Positions 24,705 through 35,416 of a DNA stretch of 64,000 bases are shown here, one piece after another. This DNA is from Trileptium ribeirensis (Eukaryota > Nematoda > Enoplea > Enoplida > Thoracostomopsidae). The notes below the pieces were generated by a model that searched no databases, was not told the DNA's origin, and was given only the letters and a program-made list of their open reading frames with translations. The stretch lies in the NCBI GenBank assembly GCA_030248225.1, contig JASANE010003760.1, forward strand, positions 62,001 to 126,000, written 5' to 3'. A program made the translations under genes and the position numbers. The stretch's first letter is position 1, and every line of letters begins with the position of its first letter.

Positions 24705-26020
24705 GTATAAAGTTCGCCTGGCTCTATCTCCTGAGATTATGGTACGTGAACTTCAAACAGTTCCAGTGCTCGGACCGGTGAAAGGAAATTTCAGAGGACA
24801 TTTTCCTCTGAAATATAGGACATCTAATGTGCCAAAATATACAAATTTGTGTCATTCCACAATTCATATATACAGGTAACTCTATCGAGATTGCAGAACG
24901 TTGTAAAGATGTAGATACAGCCAATCAGCTCTCGATAGCATACGTAGATATGCTATATGTGGATATCACACAATACCGCACAAGTTGAACAAAACTCCGA
25001 CAATAAGTTTCCCATTTCCCAAAACCCCACGTGCAAGCTATCAGCCTCAAAGGACATAACAGTAAAAATAAAACTAGGAATTTTGGGTCGATGAACCATG
25101 GCGGCGCCATACCCCCGTCCGTACCCATAGAACCATAGATCGCAGAGCAAAATCAACACCAGCAATGATTTTGCCATGCGCAAATACCACCAAGTAAAAC
25201 TTTTAACCGCCCAGGACGTCAGAACAAATTTTCGAATTTTGGGTCACAGAAGCAATGGAGCAGCATACCTTAAACCCCATAACTCTAGAACCGGGGCCTT
25301 AATTGAAACACAAAAGAGGCATCGGCGACTAAAATTTCACTATGAAATAAAACCAACCAGAGCAAAAATAATCTTGCTTCCGTGAAGGATACTAAAATGG
25401 GGCAAAAAAACCCATATTTTGATTCCTGAACCAGGAACCAGGCCCCAAATCAAAAAACCTCCGGGATATTCGCGGTAAATCGACTACACCGGTTCGAATG
25501 AGCCCAAGGTCATGAAAATTGGTTAAGTGGTTCCCGAGTTATGGCCGATCACCCACACAAAGACGCAATTTAAAAGTTTTCACCCCTGCAACACACAATC
25601 TTCACTACGTTCTGATAACATTTATGGGAACAACAGTATTACATATGTAGGTAGAGGTGGATTAAGATTCAGTCGGGTTGATTGAGAGGCTTTGAGACCT
25701 AAAATGCAATGTTTTGACGTTAATGACAGTCATAATCTGCGTTAACAGTGGTTAAATACTAGACAAATCTGGCATGTAATGTAGTAAAACTCCAGCTTTT
25801 TGCGAAATTCGCAACCACACTATTTCCCATATTCATCAGAAAATACAGGACAAAACGGCTAAATAGAGGACAATAGAGGACGCTTCTGAAAATGGAGGAC
25901 AAATCCAATGTTTACGGTTCATCACAATAGCTTTCGACACATTGTGCAGAGAACTAAACAGAGAAATGCCGTGATATTTTCTGTATTACACACGATCTCC
26001 TTTGTTAAACAATTATGATG
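24705..26020. other. Intergenic, no gene recognised
   Basis: Near 25425-25585 a block with CCAGGAACCAGG, GGTTCGAATGAGCCC and ATTGGTTAAGTGGTTCCCGA resembles the non-coding repeat end near 16080. Open frames at 24925-25385 do not resemble a known protein. Confidence 0.4.
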
Positions 26021-26029
26021 GCTGTTCAT

Positions 26030-26150
26030 ATTTGGCTGGATTTACTGGAATTACGGAACCAAGCAAAACACGTTTTCCAGTTGCGGTTCATGCTAAAGGC
26101 AAAAACCACCTGGAACCGAAATCCCGGTTAAAATTGTTTCAATTTCACAC
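26030..26150 (-). mobile_element. Diverged fragment of the CCGGAA-rich hAT-like repeat (copy d)
   Basis: GGAATTACGGAACCAAGCAAAA, then AAAGGCAAAAACCACCTGG and ACCGAAATCCCGGTTAAAA follow the order of the right end of copies a-c in inverted orientation. Ends are not preserved. Confidence 0.6.
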
Positions 26151-26499
26151 TTTTCTATACTCGTTGTCCAAACATGCATTTTTATTGAATTCCGTGCGTT
26201 AACCAAGACACCTTACTTTTCAAACAGTGAAATATGGGACAGTCTTGAAATGTTTATATATATATCTTCTGCCCTTTAGTTAGGACAAAAAATGGATACC
26301 ACCTCCTTATTCCTGCAAAAGTGGGCTAGGCGTGGTCAAAATGTGATCGGATGAAACTTTTTAGCACTATTTCGACAACGGGCACGGATATTTTAGTCAA
26401 ATCAGTTTCATTTTGTACAGCTTTATTTCGTATACAAACAAGGCTCTATATATTCTATACAAAGCTTTTGCATAACGTTGCCACTGGATCCTGGATTAG

Positions 26500-27360
26500 G
26501 ACCCAAGAGTCGTTTTGAAATGGTCCCATGACACCCAAAATACACGAAAACGGCGATGTCTCCATAAACAATAAAAAATATATATAGGTCTTCTTGGGCC
26601 TACTTTGTTGAGGGAGATAAGCTCTGTGTACCTAGATAAATAAAATGCGCTGTTGTGGCGGTTACCTAACTACTGGGCTCTCCAAATTGGGAGGGGGGAC
26701 CCTGGTATTTTTCGGTTCCCCCGGTTCATGCCCACTGGCTAAATTTTGGGCCCCCATCTTCACCGGCCCTTGCAAAATTTTTTGTTTCCAGTCGGTCCCA
26801 AGTACATAAAATTTGCGGTAAAATGCCGTTCTGAAGCCAAAAATTAAAAAAAACTTGTGTCAAAATTTGCTTGAAAATAGCTTTTTCTCTGAACCAAACC
26901 CATTTTGACAGTGCTTCTGACACGATTTTTAACCGCTTTTCTCTTGGGAAAATGCCCCCTGGCAAAATTTCCAGCGAATGGAGAGCCCAGTAGCTATACG
27001 GTTATATACAAGTGGGTGTTAAATGAACCCGTAAGATACGAAATACAAAAAAACATCCATACCTTCATAACCAATGAAAAAATTTATGTCTTTTTGGACT
27101 CACTTTGTACAGCGAGGCAAACTGTCTGCAGCTGCACATGATGTATTAATGTGGTGGTTACGTGCGTTGTAGGATTAGATAACTATGGGCCATGAAACAC
27201 AAATTACACAAAAAGGATCATATCATCATAACCAATGAAAAAATGAGTCCCTTGGACCAGTTCTGTGGAACGAGAGAAGCTCTGTGTAGCTGCATTATAT
27301 ATATATAGCAGCTTACAATATAGAGTTATTGTGGTGGTTACCTTTGTTGTACAAACATTC
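26500..27360. repeat. Tandem satellite, period about 172-180 bp, interrupted by a MITE
   Basis: The anchor GTGGCGGTTAC or GTGGTGGTTAC occurs at 26655, 27151 and 27331. Removing the MITE at 26671-26992 makes the spacings about 172 and 180 bases. Other shared anchors are CATAACCAATGAAAAAAT (27066 and 27229) and AAGCTCTGTGTA (26621 and 27276). The left part, read inverted, contains CGTTTTCGTGTATTTTGGG and CATGGGACCATTT, matching units near 55581-55800. Confidence 0.8.
26673..26990. mobile_element. MITE with CTGGGCTCTCCA inverted termini
   Basis: The left end CTACTGGGCTCTCCA (26670-26684) is the exact reverse complement of TGGAGAGCCCAGTAG (26979-26993). If the flanking TA on each side is taken as the target duplication, the element is 318 bp with 12-bp termini, as in Tc1/mariner-pogo MITEs. 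It interrupts the tandem satellite. A degraded relative is at 54405-54790 in opposite orientation. No protein is encoded. Confidence 0.85.
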
Positions 27361-27672
27361 AAAATTCAAAAACTTGGCTTCGACAAGTTCGTAAAACTAA
27401 CTGTGATCAATATACATTTACAGCCAACAAAATAAAATGATTTAAAAACAAATTACGATGTAAAACATTACCAGGACGAGTAAGCGCTTTCAGTACGAGT
27501 TTTCATTTCTATCATGCAGGAACTGTTCACCTAAAGCTATGTTATCAAAACAACGCCAGGTGGTCGCCTATGGCAATTATAGTATATACCCATTGCAAGT
27601 GCGCGGCGTTATATTCAAATTGAATTTGTTCAGACTAATACGCATAAAAGAGTAGATTGATTACAAGAACCT

Positions 27673-28785
27673 ATGCGCGAGTAAACCTAAAATGACCCCG
27701 TTGTCCATGCTATTTTGTCAAAGCCAATGTGGAAGCCAAAACCATTGTTACGGAACAAACAGGGAATTTGTCACGGTTTTTCGTTAACCAAAATTCGACA
27801 AAGTGGAATCCAACTGCCATAAATTACTGTCTCGGAACAGAATTTTGGCGATTTATGAGAAGAAAACGGTTTACTACTAATTAGAACATTGACTAATTCA
27901 TGATTCGTTTTGTTCGCCAGCACGAACGAGGTTAAAATTTTGATTTCAGCATTCGCGAACATTGCCATCTCAAATGCCAAAAATATAATTGAACAAATTT
28001 TTGTTCACAAAACGAGTTAAATTTTCTGTAAATGTTCAAGTATTCGCGAACAAACAATTTTCATATTTTAAATTTTCAACAAATATGTACAATCATCAAA
28101 TTATTAACCTGGAATCATAGTCGAATACGATATAGAAAAGGACTTGTTCGCGAACAATTTCACCCATAAAATGTTCACTACGAAATTGTAGATTCTTTAT
28201 CTCCAATAATTAATAAGTCGTTATCTCCAACGAAACTTTAACTTTAAAAACAAATGTTCGCAAACATGTAATGATCGGTGATTTTAATCATACATGCTTG
28301 GTGTCGGTTGCGTATTTCTCTATGATAAAATAATCTATACAAAAATAAATTTAGGTAAGAACTACGTTTCTGTTCGCGAACAACGTTTGCTTAAGAATAT
28401 ACGTTTGTGTTCGCGAACAAATTATATTTTTATACGTTTGCGTTCAAGAAAAAGTTTAAAAATTCTTGATTTCAAATTTTGAACAACATGTTTAAAATAG
28501 TTTTCATCGCTGATTTAGCGCACCCTATGTGTCACGCGATGCCTCTCTGTAACACTGTTCACGAACAAAACGCACGAATTTAAAACTCACAAATGTTTTC
28601 AACAATTTGTGGATTTCACTAATGAATTTGCGAACCCAAAATTACCCATTTCATACCACCTTACTGCCGTTCTCTTAAATAACTTTTACTACATTATGCA
28701 ATCACAAAGAAACATTCTGTTAGAAAAAATATGGCAATTTTAAAAATAGGATGGTAGGTGTGGTCATTTTAAGTTTAGTCGCGCA
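27673..28785. mobile_element. TIR element with repeated GTTCGCGAAC palindromes (copy 2)
   Basis: Left end TGCGCGAGTAAACCTAAAATGACC and right end GGTCATTTTAAGTTTAGTCGCGCA are inverted repeats with few mismatches, extending about 45 bases. The interior has many TTCGCGAAC or related sites (about 28033, 28148, 28369, 28407, with degenerate ones elsewhere). The element is 1113 bp, with no transposase. It shares ends and an AGAATTTTGGCGATTT block with the 469-bp copy at 860-1328. Confidence 0.8.
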
Positions 28786-30420
28786 TTAACCCGGGACTTT
28801 CAAAATTGGAAACAGCGACGCAGCTTTGGTTGATTGGTTGAGGAGATATATCCCATTATTATATATTTAAGATCTTACAATATACAGCTACTGCTACAAA
28901 ATGAGTAATGCGTGTCGTCCCATAAGAATCCCAGAGCGTCGAAATTCGTGAAACTTCAGAATCAGAATTTTTCCCTACGCTCGTTTCACTTACTACACTC
29001 AGAATTCAATTAGGATTCGAGTTCACGCCTCAGGCTTACGAGTACGGTAAGAATTTCTTTATGATTCCAATTAGTGCCTCAGTGTTGCGACAATAAATAC
29101 TAAACGAGTATTCCTAAGAACATAGAAAAATATTATGGCATACGTACTTACCTATTTATCCTGTGAAAATTAAATATCCACCCCAACCCAAAATATATAA
29201 TATAATAAAAGCAAGGTTAAGAACCTAAGTTCCTAAAATATTTTATACTATTATTCCAGCATTTTACGCAGAATCACTTATTTTAGACAAATATCAGCCG
29301 TTTCGAAATATGTTTAATAAACAAAAGCCAGTAATTAGTAACATTAATTACAACATAAATCCTACAAGCCTAGAAGGCAAAGGATTCTTTATATCATAAC
29401 TAAGATTAAGTGCCTGTTCTTGCGACGTGGAAATAATTGATTGTAAAGTAACACCATTTATAACTTTTATTGGAAAATGGTTATATGAGCATGATAGTTA
29501 CAACCTAGAAACCTATCAAAATTTCGCATATTACACAGTTGGCATTTTTGCAGTTCACAGTTTTTTGCTTCTTCTTGATTTCAAGTTGATTACTTAGGTA
29601 TATTTCTGAATTCGATTGTTGATGTTGCAGCAATATACACTACTGAATTCAAAGAAAATATTAAAATGTTAAACTTCGAAATGCGTAGCTTTAAACCAAT
29701 CCAATAGAAAAAAATTGGCCAAACACATCTATCGGTTATTGGACTGATAGTTTAAATAAATTGTACGAATTGCTGCGTTCGCTTATGAAGGGATGCTAAA
29801 AACACACAGTTTTGTTATTTTAGCGACTGAATGAAAATTCCGGATTTACCAAAAGGGGTTCAGTGTTTTGCTCGTTTTCGATATTTTAGTGAGTGAAATA
29901 GTACTTCAGTTATCTTACGTCAGACCGCCATTGGAGCCCACTGGACGCCAGAGAAGCGGGTTATGGCTAACAATAGATCAATTCAATAAGCTCAGAGGCT
30001 TCTTTCTGATGGTGCAAGCGATTCGAGAAAATAATGTGTATTGAAGTGACAACTGCAAAATCTACGACATAGCCTACAACCGTCTATCAAATACCACACC
30101 TCGAACAAGCGTTCCCTGAAGCCAAGACATGAAGTTATGCCGTATTCTATGTGCTGATGGCAACTTTACCGGATCCAATACATATAAAGCAAAGAACGAT
30201 TCCTGGTACAAATCTCGTGTATTCATGGCCTACGCAACTTGGGTGGTGATTAAAACAAATCTTCATATACATATATAATACTAAAATTGTTAATAAACGA
30301 CCTCAGACACGGTGCCAAAATTTCTGCATTAATATTAAAACCAACTTTTCAACAATTTTTTGTTTAAATTACGTAATAAAATTGTAACTTAATTTTCATG
30401 AAAATAATTTATGGGTCTTT
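28786..30420. other. Intergenic, nothing recognised
   Basis: AT-rich, no convincing open frame. A fragment near 28866-28910 (CTTACAATATACAGCTACTGC, ACAAAATGAG) shares wording with the satellite at 27300. Confidence 0.4.
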
Positions 30421-30426
30421 CTACTA

Positions 30427-30543
30427 ACCGGTAACTAAGAACACACCCACAAGTTAGTATTTTCCCCTGGCCCCACGATTGAGGTTCCCCACAACCGTGG
30501 AGCCAGATGAAAATATTAACTGGTGGGGGTGTTCTTACCGGGA
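30427..30543. repeat. Near-perfect palindrome, about 58-bp arms
   Basis: The left arm (ACCGGTAACTAAGAACAC...TTAGTATTTTCCCCTGGCCCCACG) is the inverted form of the right arm (CGTGGAGCCAGATGAAAATATTAACTGG...GTGTTCTTACCGGG shown in parts), with small differences. The right arm also matches the end of the RTE ORF at 11198-11235 (CCCCACAACCGTGGGGCCAG), so it may derive from RTE 3' ends. Confidence 0.8.
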
Positions 30544-31300
30544 TAAGTCAAAAATTTAACCAGGCGAGCCAAAATTTTGCCAAAAACGTTCAGGATTATA
30601 TAAAGTGACTTTCTAAAATGGAGTGGGGCCCTAGCATTTTCAAATCCAACGAGATGCCCCCCGGTTCGAAAAAAATGGGAAATTTTTGGGCTCCCCCAGT
30701 TCATCTCCTCTTGGCAAAATGTTCGAGCCTTCGATATATATATACTAGGTATGTACCTAAAAATATATACTACTAGGGATGTACCGGGGCAACGAATTTA
30801 TCCCCGGCCACGGTAAAGGCATAAATTAGGTGCCGGGCTAGTGTTTCAGAAAAAATATTTTTTTACCAAATTAGTAAAACAGTTAACAAAACAATCTGGA
30901 GCTTTAGCCGAAGATATGCTTGCTGCTATCTAGGACAGTGAAAATTCCACATCACATTCCTTAGCTTTAGCTCACAACGTACAGTTTATTATACTAATAA
31001 ACTAAAATATTAAAACGATTGGTGTTGAGATTTTGATATTTCAACGAGATTATTACGCATACAGATAAAATTTGATATAGTTTTTCTTTTGACAAAAATA
31101 TTTTTGATCGGGGATGTTTTATTCCGCGTCATATGGTTGGAACTTCAACTATAATACATAATGGTGGCAGTGAAATTCGTCTACATAATTCGATTACACA
31201 TCCATTATCTCTTCAACTGCAACAATGGCATCGTTAAGGGTCAGCGAAATATCCGATTAGACGGAGCCGAAATTTAATAACCCTGTATATGGTTGTCAAA
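30544..31300. other. Repeat-like sequence, no gene
   Basis: 30544-30730 has the G/C-run style of the MITE family (GATGCCCCCCGGTTCG, GGGCTCCCCCAGTTCAT) but no ends. Beyond are TA-rich microsatellite runs and the small hairpin CCGGGGCAACGAATTTATCCCCGG near 30788. Confidence 0.4.
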
Positions 31301-31465
31301 TGTTTTCACCTATGAATTCGCCTCACTCTGTGGGGGCTCCGGATTCCCAGGGGGATCCTCCAACCCCCTGTCGACATGTATGTATAGTATATGTGGTATA
31401 TATGCTCACTTTGCGCTGGAAAGCCGAACATATATATCTGAGAGTCTGGCTACATACGTAGCATT

Positions 31466-33917
31466 CTAGAAAATATAAGTTTCATTTGTTAACAAAAAAT
31501 GCGCAAAAAGCCTATCTGCTTGATCATATGCATCCTGTGGCCACTGATACATGAGTTTTCGCGGGTGACTAATAAGGAAAAGCTGCTTTACAGTCCCCAA
31601 TATGTAGTTTCCCTCGACCATTTCATCAACATCATCCACTTCTGGAAATTCGAAGTAATGATAATCCTGGTGCGCATTTGCTCTATACGATCTGTTCTCA
31701 TGAAGATAGTTGAGGTGGTATACACTTTTATTGACATTTTGTGTACTGCCACACACAAAAGCAAGGAACCACTGCGAACGACCAGATATGTCGACATAAG
31801 CAGACAAAACAAACGAACCAGTATTAACCGGCTCATCTTTCGGAACCTCAACAACGAAAGGACTTCCGGGATTTGCATCTTTTTGAGGAGCAGCGGTATC
31901 CCCAGAGCTACTTGGGTCGCAACATCGTCGACAACTTGGCTGATGTGATTTGTCCCATCTGACCTGATACCTTCTGGAAGCTGGGCAACGATATTAGCAA
32001 TATCATTAATAGCGGCGTCACTGGCCCAAAAATCGTGTGGTTGCAAACCAACCTTGATTTCTACCGCCACTACGAGCGGTGGATTTGAATCGAGCGCACA
32101 CGTTATCAAATGGAATGGCCATGTCGCCCAAAAACATACTGGAAAATTTGTAACCAACGCCTGATAACTTACAGCTCTGCTTTAGGTCCCGCTCTAAAGC
32201 ATCGATCTGTAGCTGTTGAGTATCGTGGTCAATGGAGTGAACTCTTCCAATTAATTGTTTTCACGATAAATGATCCAATCATCGATGTGAACGTTCTCCG
32301 GCGTAAACACCTCTAATTCGCGCCAAGACTGAACTATTTCCATTTTTTTCAATTTAGGTGCGGAAACCTGTTGCAATGACGATTTAGATGACGTCGGAGC
32401 ATCCTCGGGTGGGCGCAAAATCTCACCTGGCGCAACCGTATACCGTCTTTTACACCTAGTACCGGCAGCGGGCTTGCGTGATTCCAGTGCTTCCAGTATC
32501 GCTTCATCAAGATGTTTATCGTGCAGTTCAGCTGTAGACGACTCTTTGCTCGGTATACGGCTCAGGATTTTTGAAGATTAAGGGGATGAATTCCACAATT
32601 CTCGAAACCAGACCGCGCGTTTTGTGCAATATTTCGACCGAAACCTCTGTGGGCGGCCGGAGAGTCGTACGGGTCATTTGTACCGTGAATAGCAATGTTT
32701 TGTACCGTGAATAGCAATGTTCAGCACCCGAGCAAACATATGTTTTGGTATTGTATTCGTCGACACTTCCTTAATCTTGATAGCCTGAAGTGGTCCCTTG
32801 AATGCTTCTTTCATTGGTTTGAATACGGTCACATCGAGAGGTTGCAGTAAATGAGTGGAGTTTGATGGAATAAACACTTGGTGAACGTTATTTTCAATAC
32901 CTAATTCCAAAATTCTGTCACTGTTGTGACTTTGCAAATTGTCCCCGACGAGGATTGTCTTTCCATTAACTCCTCTGGCGTGAGGGAGAACGACGAGCTT
33001 AAACCATTTTTCTACAGCTGGTTTTTCGAACCAACCGGATGGTGTAGACCAAGCTTGCATTCCACGTCGGCATCCGCGGCAGTCGCATAATGGCGGTCCC
33101 TTTGGTCCCCTGGAAATCCAGTCAGGCGAAGGTTCAAATGATTCCCGTGGGTCAGACTTGCTTCCTTTTCGAAAAACAACGAATGGTGGTAAAACAACGC
33201 CGGTTGCCGTCGTGGCCCACAGGACAGAAAAGTTTGTTTTAGAATGCTGTACGACATTAAAACTGCCCTCACCTCTGGTGCAAAACACCATTTGTTTTCC
33301 GGGCTCATCGGTAAACCCGGTTTCGTCGTAATTAATATTATTGGGGTCCACGCCAGCGAGGCTTTTCTCCAGCTTTCCGTGATATTTCTTAACAGCATCT
33401 GGAGTAAGTGCCGAACGCGCCAAATTTACATTATTTGACAGTTTCTCGGTAAGGTTTGGATGCCGTTCTTTAAACGAATGAATCCAGTCTGGCCCTGGGA
33501 AACTGATCAGCCTTGATCCCAGCCTTATCCAGAGCATTTTTAACTGTGACCGTTAGCTGATGCCGCTTCAGAGGAGCACGCCAGAGCGCACAAACAGTCA
33601 AATTATCAACGATTCGTTGCTCAACCGCTAGATCAATCGACTGTTGTCCTCCGGGCTTGCCTTTTTTCAAAATTACCTGATGTTCGTGATCTTCACCGCC
33701 TATGTCTGCTAACATAGATCGAAACTTTTGTGTAATTTACCACGGTACCATGACTGATTCGTCCGACGGATTTGACGACATCATCAACTGTCTCGTACCC
33801 AGGGTCTCGCAGCACATGGCGCCGAATCCATTCAGTGAGCTCCTCGTCCGAAAATTGGCCACAGGTAGCAACGCGGGAACTATATAGTTGCTTTTTCCGA
33901 GTCTCTTTGGCAATCAA
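31466..33917 (-). pseudogene. Pogo/Tigger-like transposase, broken by frameshifts
   Basis: Minus-strand frames 33917-33693, 33715-33470, 33537-32674 and 32157-31466 read as one decayed transposase. In order: a helix-turn-helix N-terminal part, a CENP-B/Tc5-type DNA-binding stretch ending PGPDWIHSFKERH, then the DDE_1 catalytic domain. In the 287-codon frame the presumed catalytic acids are D71 (INYDETGF), D199 (LVGDNLQSH) and D235 (HLLQPLDV), a DD35D spacing. A GIHPLNLQK block follows near 32580, and the C-terminal part at 31466-31870 has a GSFVLSAYV-type chromo/SH3-like strand region. Frameshifts separate the blocks, so it is inactive. Termini are not identified; repeated GTCAATGTTGCC motifs near 34040-34115 may mark its 5' end. 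Confidence 0.88.
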
Positions 33918-34036
33918 ATTTTAACTTTTCGGGTTTCGCCTTGGTATTACTAGATTTAAATCGGTTGTAACAGTGTAAGTATTAGATATTGACGTAAATA
34001 TGATTGTTTTATTAGTTCTAAAACAGAAAATGTTAC

Positions 34037-34115
34037 CCAGTCAATGTTGCCCCTACTAAACTGATCACATGGGGCAACACTGACTAAGATTGTGGCAACA
34101 TTGACCGTTGGTTGC
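34037..34115. repeat. Three copies of a GGCAACATTGAC motif
   Basis: CAGTCAATGTTGCCCC at 34039 is the inverse of GGGGCAACACTGAC at 34072, and a third direct copy GTGGCAACATTGACC follows at 34096. They sit just upstream of the transposase relic and may be subterminal binding sites of that transposon. No matching left end was found. Confidence 0.6.
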
Positions 34116-34475
34116 GAGGCAGCACTCATAAGGCGTATCGTGAAATTGGAAATATCATATTGTAGAGCTAGTTGAAGTTCGTGAATGGGCAAAAAATTAT
34201 TGTAATCTGTCGACGTAGTAGCGAACAGTGGAAATATTAAGAAAAACAATCAGTTTTGGTGAAGGGTTTGGTAAACGATCCCATGCGAGAAAAGAACGTT
34301 TATTTTTTCATTAAAATTACTGTTAATTCACTGTAAATCGATGCATATTTAGTTGTTTGTCATAAAATGTTAACAATATCACTTAGCTAGTCGGATAACT
34401 ATTTCAGAAATATAAAATTTTTAATTGTATTAAAATATTTATTATAATATTATTAATACGTAAACCTATAATAAA

Positions 34476-35309
34476 ATGAATACGTCTAGAGGGTCCAGCA
34501 TTGCTGGTCACTGTAAATGCAGTAAATGTAATGGTACAGTTAGAGAAGCTGGTGTCAGCTGTAACAATTGCAATCAATGGCTTCATTTAAAATGCGTTGG
34601 CATAACCAGTTCTAAAACAGTCGAGAGTGACAATGTCTGCGTATTTTGTGATGGCTGTCGACGAGCATTCGATGCTTTTAAATCCGGTATATCAGCCCAG
34701 TCAATATCGGCATCTTCCTTCCAGTCATATGCTCAACAAACGGACAAAGCTATTGAATCAATCAAAGCCACAATAAACGACCTCACCAGCAAACTGCAGC
34801 CCCTACTTTCTGTAGATCCAGTCGCTCAAGCTGCTGCACAACGAACATTTGCTGAAGTTGCTGCAAAAAATGCAGTTGCTGAAGCTAAGGTACTGTTAGT
34901 TGATGACGTTAAACAGGTACAAGTTGATGAGATGAAACGGCGGAGTGCAGTGATTCTTGGACTGTCTGAGTCAGCCGATGACTTTGCAGAAGTTAAACAC
35001 TTGTGTCATTTTTTGGACCCTTGTGTTCAGGTTACAGAAGTGTTTCGCATGGGCAAGCGCGTTGTTAACAAACCGCGGCTATTGAAGGTACACTTTATAT
35101 CATCACATGCTCAACGGTCTATATTGTCGGAAGCTAAGAAACTCAATCAGTCTGAATGGTCCGACGTGTATATACGTCGCTCAATGACTATTGATGAACT
35201 TAAACTAAATGCCGAATTACGTAAGCGCTGTGTAGAGCTAAACAGAGAGGGCGCTAGCGTTGGTCATAAATTTGTTGTTCGTGATAATGTTGTTCTTAAA
35301 TTTGTGTGA
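34476..35309 (+). CDS. CR1-type retrotransposon ORF1 (PHD finger, RRM-like)
   Basis: Intact 277-codon frame. Residues 13-61 form a PHD-type zinc finger: C15, C18, C29, C32, H37, C40, C55, C58, with the usual W35 before the histidine. Residues about 65-150 are Ala/Gln-rich and helix-forming, a likely oligomerisation stretch. Residues about 155-277 (RRSAVILGLSESADD, VTEVFRMGKR, VYIRRSMTIDELKLN) look like the RRM plus C-terminal domain of LINE ORF1 proteins that bind element RNA. ORF2 follows 107 bases later on the same strand, so this is one element of about 4.3 kb. No promoter can be shown. Confidence 0.88.
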   Translation: MNTSRGSSIAGHCKCSKCNGTVREAGVSCNNCNQWLHLKCVGITSSKTVESDNVCVFCDGCRRAFDAFKSGISAQSISASSFQSYAQQTDKAIESIKATINDLTSKLQPLLSVDPVAQAAAQRTFAEVAAKNAVAEAKVLLVDDVKQVQVDEMKRRSAVILGLSESADDFAEVKHLCHFLDPCVQVTEVFRMGKRVVNKPRLLKVHFISSHAQRSILSEAKKLNQSEWSDVYIRRSMTIDELKLNAELRKRCVELNREGASVGHKFVVRDNVVLKFV

Positions 35310-35416
35310 CCTATTGAGCCTGATGGTTCCTTGAGTCGTGGCAACCGTGATAAAGGCTTTGTGTTTGATGCCGATTCTTTCCTGCAAAAAAACTGACTGG
35401 GGCGGTAAACCGTAGC

